Shown: positions 31,235 through 35,834 of the stretch, one piece after another | Layout of the letters: each line of letters starts with the position of its first letter | How positions within the stretch are numbered: position 1 is the first letter of the stretch | Source of the DNA: an uncultured Alphaproteobacteria bacterium | Lineage (GTDB): Bacteria > Pseudomonadota > Alphaproteobacteria > Rs-D84 | Assembly (NCBI GenBank): GCA_946613195.1 | Contig: CAMOFE010000006.1 | Coordinates: forward strand, 1 to 35,834 | Reading direction: 5' to 3' | Length of the DNA stretch: 35,834 bases | Position numbers and translations under genes: made by a program | The notes under the pieces: generated by a model | Databases searched by the model: none | Seen by the model: only the letters and a program-made list of their open reading frames with translations | What the model was told of the DNA's origin: nothing

Positions 31235-33877
31235 TTATTGTACACACTGACACCCCAAGTTAGTTGTTGCATTACAAGTATCAGAACGGGTTGCACAACA
31301 ATAACCACCACCAGTCGCTGACGCAGTAATTTGACCATCTGGACAAGGACTGCATACACGTACACCATTTACCTCGTCATTGATTGGCAATTGTGTAGAA
31401 CCACAATCTGTTTGACAAGTGATAGAACCCGTCCCTGTAGCACTTTGCGTTCCTGACCCTGCTACAGTATAAGTTGGGGCATAAAAGATATAATTTTGTG
31501 GCTGTATACACGCACATCTACCTTTTGAATCATTCCAGTACACAGTACTACTGTCACCATTTCTTGCGCACAACAAACGTTCTGCAGTTAACAATGTGCC
31601 CAACGCAGAATCCAGCCACGCATACACAGTTTCGGTTTCCGTTGACGGTGTCGTCACACTTTTGCACGATTGTATAGTTGTCATACATGCACGTATCGCT
31701 ATATTTGACGGATTAGATGCTTCTAACAAACTATATGATGATGCAGAATTTGCAAAATTGTATGTATTTTGCGATAAACATGACGATACATCGGACACAC
31801 ACGATTCCGCATAATTAGCCAGAACCTCATCTTGTTTTGCCTTAATCTGAATTATTGCGCGTTCCAAGAATTGACGAACAACGTCATTATCCGCCTTGTA
31901 CGCGCGTTTACTACCTGTACCAGAATAACTGTAATTCTGACACTTTGACAATACAGATGAACACATACCAATTGCACGATTATCTTTATCTATATAACCG
32001 ATCTTTGATTGCAAGTACTTGGTCATAGTACCATCTGTCGCTTTAATTGAACCGCCAGCCGAAGATATAGTAGCATCAATATATTCTGCCAACTTACCAT
32101 CTAATGACCAAGCATTTTTAACGGAAGAATAATCCCAAGTAGAATACAAACTCTTACCCCAGTACAACTTATCTTCACCCAAAACTTCGGTCATTTGGAA
32201 ATCAGAATAGTTGCCCGTACGTAAATTGCTTAAACGCACAACCGCCCGACCAGAACCATTTGGATTACAATAATAAGAACCATTGCTTGTTGTGCAACTT
32301 GTACCTTCATCACTTGCACCACTAGAACTATACTCTCCACCTGCGATACCAGGTCTGCTGCCCTTTACGACTTCGCCGTTAACGATATATTTACCGGATG
32401 GATCCAAGCAGTATTCATAGTCTGTACCGCATACATAATCATCCTGCATACATGCATCCAATGCATTTATACAACCCCGCAGGTCATATGAATTCTTGTT
32501 CTGTGCGACCAGCAAACGCGCCTTTTGCAAAACTGTTTTTGCATTACGCACCGTGGACAACATTTGGTCATTTGCATCAGTCAACGCACGTTCATATTGG
32601 ATACACTGTTTATCAATTTCCATATCATACGCATTGATAATAACAGCGGTATCAACACCTTGGTTTTGGCAACTGTTTAACACTGCAGATTTGCAACGTG
32701 CGGCGGCTGTTTTATACAGTGTTTCACCACGTTGATTAGAAATACCTTCTACGCGTTGATTTTGTGTACCAAACAGCGAGAACAAATCAAATCCATCTGC
32801 ACTGAAATTAAAGTTCAACAAACCAGATAAATCAAAGGACAAATCACTGGTTGTTGTATCTGATACACTGGCAGTACCAGATTTAACTGCAACAATCATA
32901 TTTTTAATTCTGTCCAAATCGCCTTTTAATTTAGAACTGTCGGTTGTGGACGACATTTTTAATTCAGCTTCGGTTTCTGTAAACAGAGTTTCTATATCTG
33001 TTGCAGATAATCCGATATATTGAATCTGGTATGCGACATCCTGTAATGCCTCGGTCGCCTCTTTTAATGCTGCCTCGGTCTTTTCATAGTTCTTGACATT
33101 TTTGGAACATGTGCAACGTCCCTGGTTATCATCCAACACATTACAGAAATTATCCATACATTCCATATACTGTGCCTTGCAATAATCGGACAGTTCTGCC
33201 AATTCATTCATATTCGCAGTTACTTCGGCCGCTGTTAATGTCGGTGTTGTAACAGCCGTTGCAGATGCCACACGAATCGTTGGCACACGTGATGCCACAC
33301 CAGTATTTGTGCGCAAACCCGCACGCGATGCAGACGACGTTGCATTATATAGCGTCTGACCACTGGTCCGCAAAACAGTTACATTTGGCGACGAAGAAGA
33401 ACCCGTGGCAGACATACTGATACGCGCAGCAGTGCCCGCCGTACCATTTACACCAACACGGGCGCGAGTTGATTCACCCGAACGCATTGCGTCACCACGC
33501 GCCGTAACAGTGCTGGATGCACTATCCGCAACCGCCGCACGCGTTGTTGCGCTTCGGTCGTTTGTCGTTGTACGTGCAGTTGTCGCACGCGACGAAACGC
33601 CACGCGCACTGGCCGCACGACGCGAATTAACTGTGTTATGGGAAGTTGCCGCAGGAACAACGCGCGAAATATTACGCGCAGACGAAACCTTTTGAGATGT
33701 TTTCGCACCCATCATTTCATTTTTTTCTGAAGATTTTTCATCACCGGACGCAACCGTCGTCGCATCTTCGGCATCAGAATATTCAATCACATCAGTGTCG
33801 TAATAAATCGGCGCAACCTCTGCAAATGCAGGCAAAACCAATAATCCACTGATAACGGCAATAAGTCTTTTTGTCAT
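31235..33877 (-). CDS. Large exported Cys-containing protein with a low-complexity N-terminal region
   Basis: 880 residues. A signal peptide (MTKRLIAVISGLLVLPAFA) precedes a 150-residue Ser/Thr/Arg/Ala-rich tract (about residues 60-210) likely to be unfolded. Then come helical segments with paired Cys (CKAQYMECMDNFCN, CTCSKN, CINALDACMQDDYVCGTDYEYC), further Cys-x6-Cys motifs, and a C-terminal region with CQTDC, CSPCPDG and a final CQCVQ. Three similar blocks around CMxxxxxxC suggest an internal repeat. No family recognised; probably periplasmic or surface exposed and disulfide-rich. TTGTAA-17-TAAAAT promoter and AGAGGGG site upstream. Confidence 0.75.
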   Translation of the reverse strand: MTKRLIAVISGLLVLPAFAEVAPIYYDTDVIEYSDAEDATTVASGDEKSSEKNEMMGAKTSQKVSSARNISRVVPAATSHNTVNSRRAASARGVSSRATTARTTTNDRSATTRAAVADSASSTVTARGDAMRSGESTRARVGVNGTAGTAARISMSATGSSSSPNVTVLRTSGQTLYNATSSASRAGLRTNTGVASRVPTIRVASATAVTTPTLTAAEVTANMNELAELSDYCKAQYMECMDNFCNVLDDNQGRCTCSKNVKNYEKTEAALKEATEALQDVAYQIQYIGLSATDIETLFTETEAELKMSSTTDSSKLKGDLDRIKNMIVAVKSGTASVSDTTTSDLSFDLSGLLNFNFSADGFDLFSLFGTQNQRVEGISNQRGETLYKTAAARCKSAVLNSCQNQGVDTAVIINAYDMEIDKQCIQYERALTDANDQMLSTVRNAKTVLQKARLLVAQNKNSYDLRGCINALDACMQDDYVCGTDYEYCLDPSGKYIVNGEVVKGSRPGIAGGEYSSSGASDEGTSCTTSNGSYYCNPNGSGRAVVRLSNLRTGNYSDFQMTEVLGEDKLYWGKSLYSTWDYSSVKNAWSLDGKLAEYIDATISSAGGSIKATDGTMTKYLQSKIGYIDKDNRAIGMCSSVLSKCQNYSYSGTGSKRAYKADNDVVRQFLERAIIQIKAKQDEVLANYAESCVSDVSSCLSQNTYNFANSASSYSLLEASNPSNIAIRACMTTIQSCKSVTTPSTETETVYAWLDSALGTLLTAERLLCARNGDSSTVYWNDSKGRCACIQPQNYIFYAPTYTVAGSGTQSATGTGSITCQTDCGSTQLPINDEVNGVRVCSPCPDGQITASATGGGYCCATRSDTCNATTNLGCQCVQ

Positions 33878-33902
33878 AGAACTTCCCCTCTTGTTGTTTC
33901 TA

Positions 33903-33931
33903 ATTTTATCACATATCGCAATCTTTTACAA
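33903..33931 (-). promoter_or_regulatory. Promoter of the 880-residue protein gene
   Basis: Minus strand TTGTAA (33931-33926), 17 bases, TAAAAT (33908-33903) with TG-n extension. Confidence 0.7.
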
Positions 33932-34038
33932 ATAAAAAATGCAATATTATTGTGATTTTTGACACCTTCCCTAAATTGCTGATGTAATAATACAAAATAT
34001 TACACAAGTAACGCAATAGAAAAATTCATCTTTTTAGA

Positions 34039-34066
34039 TTGTACAACAAAAAAAATTTCTTATAAT
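34039..34066 (+). promoter_or_regulatory. Promoter of the phospholipase D-family gene, leaderless
   Basis: TTGTAC (34039-34044), 16 bases, TATAAT (34061-34066); only six bases to the ATG and no Shine-Dalgarno. Confidence 0.7.
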
Positions 34067-34072
34067 CATCAT

Positions 34073-35656
34073 ATGATTAGTTTGCACAAGATTTCTGATT
34101 TTATTTTTTCGTTGCCATTGCCGGGCTATACCGTGGTTCCAACCAGTACACGTGATGCGCGTCTGAAAAATTATAAAGCAAAAATCACATATAAAGATTT
34201 TGATTATAATCCGATGACAACACCCGTGGCAAAATGCTATGCCGACAAACTGAAAAAGAAAGATACCAGTGGCGCAACATTAATAGAAGATGGATTGGCG
34301 GCATTTATTATGCGGGCCGCATTTGCACGTATGGCAACCAAAACTATTGATTTGCAAACTTATATTTACAGCAACGATTTGTCTTCGCGCGTATTAATCG
34401 CAGAACTGAAAAACGCCGCCGATAGGGGTGTACGTGTACGAATATTACTGGATGACCACGGAACAAATTCTGATATCGCAGATGTTTTGTTGCTGAACCA
34501 ACACCCAAATATAGAGGTAAAAGTTTTTAATACTGTCGCAAATCGCGCAAAAATATTTTATTACCCACAATTCTTGCTGGATTTCAACAGATTAAATTCG
34601 CGAATGCATAACAAACTGTTTATCGTGGACAATATTGCATACATAACTGGCGGTCGCAATGTCGGCAGTAATTATTTTTATCCAGAAACAACTTCTAATT
34701 TTTCTGACACTGATGTTTTGTTTATTGGAGATATGACAAAATATGCCACAAAAAGTTTTAATGACTATTGGATGCATCATCTGTCTGTACCTGCATCGGT
34801 GTTCCCCAAGGCGGGGTCTGCCAAGGCAGCACGCAGGCTGGAACAAAAAATACGGAATATAAATGTACAAACCGCACGCGCATTAAAAAAATACAACGCG
34901 ATTATATCAATGGTGCAAAACGAATATAAGACAAAGCAATTTGATTTTTCATGGGGTCGTGGAAAATTCTTGGCTGATTCACCAGACAAGGTTGAAATGA
35001 CAATGCACGACAAAGAAAACTATCGTGGTGATATCGTACGCGCGCTGGTGCAATTATGGCGCAACACTAAAAAATCAGTTTATATGTCGGCGGCATACTT
35101 TGTACCCGGGCGCGGTTGGCTGGAATCACTGGCGCGTCGTGAAAAAGCAGGTCTGCATACAACGATTGTTACAAATTCATTGTCATCTACGAATGCACCA
35201 ACAGTTTATGCCAAGTGGGAAAAATATAGACGCGAATTGATAAAAGCCGGCGTGGATGTATATGAATTTATGGCATCTGCGGAAAATATGCGCGGACAAC
35301 TGCAACCACGCGAACCGAAAAAAACTGTTTTTTCCGTACTGCACAGCAAAACCATCGTTTTTGACGACAAAATTTCTTGGATTGGCAGTTTCAATCTGGA
35401 CCCGCGCAGCGGATGTTTTAATACAGAAAATGTCGCTATTTTTGAAAGCGAACAATTTGCCACAAAACTGCGCGGTATGATTATGGAAGATGCGCGAACT
35501 TCGTGGCGTCTGGGACTGGACCGGTTTGGAATTGTTTGGCGTGGCAAACGTCCGAACGATATAAAAACGCGCACATACAGGTACAGCCCCAATACAACCA
35601 TACTGCGCAGATTATGGAAAGAAATCACAAAAATGGTGCCTGAAAAATATGTATAA
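34073..35656 (+). CDS. Phospholipase D-family protein, cardiolipin synthase ClsC-like
   Basis: 527 residues with two HKD motifs: H179-N-K-x4-D in MHNKLFIVDN and H424-S-K-x4-D in LHSKTIVFDD, the latter followed by IGSFNLDPRSG, typical of ClsC/YmdC-type enzymes. These join phosphatidyl groups to make cardiolipin; other members hydrolyse phospholipids. There is no membrane helix, as in ClsC, and no clear signal peptide. It is a little longer than E. coli ClsC (473). It overlaps the next gene, a lipoprotein, by 8 bases, so the two may work together in the envelope. Confidence 0.88.
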   Translation: MISLHKISDFIFSLPLPGYTVVPTSTRDARLKNYKAKITYKDFDYNPMTTPVAKCYADKLKKKDTSGATLIEDGLAAFIMRAAFARMATKTIDLQTYIYSNDLSSRVLIAELKNAADRGVRVRILLDDHGTNSDIADVLLLNQHPNIEVKVFNTVANRAKIFYYPQFLLDFNRLNSRMHNKLFIVDNIAYITGGRNVGSNYFYPETTSNFSDTDVLFIGDMTKYATKSFNDYWMHHLSVPASVFPKAGSAKAARRLEQKIRNINVQTARALKKYNAIISMVQNEYKTKQFDFSWGRGKFLADSPDKVEMTMHDKENYRGDIVRALVQLWRNTKKSVYMSAAYFVPGRGWLESLARREKAGLHTTIVTNSLSSTNAPTVYAKWEKYRRELIKAGVDVYEFMASAENMRGQLQPREPKKTVFSVLHSKTIVFDDKISWIGSFNLDPRSGCFNTENVAIFESEQFATKLRGMIMEDARTSWRLGLDRFGIVWRGKRPNDIKTRTYRYSPNTTILRRLWKEITKMVPEKYV

Positions 35657-35834
35657 AATACAGATTAAAAAATTTTTATTGGCCGCATGTATGCTGATTA
35701 TCGGCGGATGCGCATATTTGTGTTCTGTACCACGTGTATATTACACCGATGACACGACACAAAATGGTGTTGCCCGTGCTTTTGACGCACTGAAATGGGA
35801 ACCAAATGGTATGGTTGCTGTAACAATCAATGAT
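35649..35834 (+). CDS. Lipoprotein, partial (start only)
   Basis: 62 codons to the window end. The N-terminus MYKIQIKKFLLAACMLIIGGC carries a lipobox (IGGC, Cys21), so it is a lipid-anchored envelope protein. It goes on with PRVYYTDDTTQNGVARAF and DALKWEPNGMVAV. The visible part is too short to place in a family. It overlaps the phospholipase D gene by 8 bases. Confidence 0.75.
   Translation, partial: MYKIQIKKFLLAACMLIIGGCAYLCSVPRVYYTDDTTQNGVARAFDALKWEPNGMVAVTIND

Overview
The window reads as chromosome of a moderately AT-rich Gram-negative bacterium, most likely an uncultured alphaproteobacterium. The basis is LpxI-type lipid A synthesis, an adjacent ornithine-lipid pair (OlsB/OlsA), an IhfA-like protein, several outer-membrane beta-barrels, tRNAs with encoded CCA, and dense 4-base ATGA gene overlaps. 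The short spacers and the mix of lactate dehydrogenase, a phosphotransacetylase-like protein and many exported proteins without recognisable family would suit a host- or gut-associated lineage; that is inference. UGA is a stop codon here: it ends four genes, three of them inside ATGA overlaps. I see no phage, insertion sequence or CRISPR array.

Layout. 1-3.7 kb (minus): a U32 peptidase/tRNA-hydroxylation-type protein cut by the window edge, then a secreted protease-like/lysozyme-like fusion translationally coupled to an exported Gly/Ala-rich protein. 3.7-6.6 kb: tRNA-Thr, a DUF3419-like protein, lpxI, and a very short RlmD-like methyltransferase. 6.6-10.5 kb (minus): three exported or outer-membrane proteins. 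10.7-14.9 kb: an Asn/Gln-rich small protein, cvpA, a membrane-anchored CPHC thioredoxin-fold protein, a small GNAT, L-lactate dehydrogenase and a divergent phosphotransacetylase-like gene. 14.9-18.2 kb (minus): olsB-olsA-proS, ending in an archaeal/eukaryotic-type ProRS. 18.3-20.9 kb (minus): an outer-membrane barrel and an MltB-type transglycosylase. 20.9-25.4 kb (plus): hemW, an M13 metallopeptidase, and a Slam-like TPR/barrel gene broken by an in-frame TGA. 25.5-30.1 kb: ihfA, tRNA-Arg, nth, a Cys-rich membrane-anchored protein and ileS. 30.5-35.8 kb: a small unknown gene, an 880-residue exported Cys-containing protein, a two-HKD phospholipase D/cardiolipin synthase and the start of a lipoprotein.

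The most notable regulatory find is upstream of ileS. A promoter is followed by an 11-codon leader ORF (MKQVTIIIIK) with four consecutive Ile codons, then an intrinsic terminator, then the ileS ribosome-binding site. This is the layout of ribosome-mediated transcription attenuation controlled by charged tRNA-Ile.

Three further features recur. (1) Many genes have a recognisable -10 box only 6-11 bases before the ATG and no Shine-Dalgarno sequence, so leaderless or near-leaderless mRNAs look common, beside genes with strong SD sites. (2) Degenerate arrays with an exact 7-base period (GAATAAT-like and GAGCAAA-like units) lie directly after intrinsic terminators at three places, and at a fourth run into a signal-peptide coding region. 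(3) A palindromic TTGCAA seems to be the shared -35 box of divergent ihfA and tRNA-Arg promoters.
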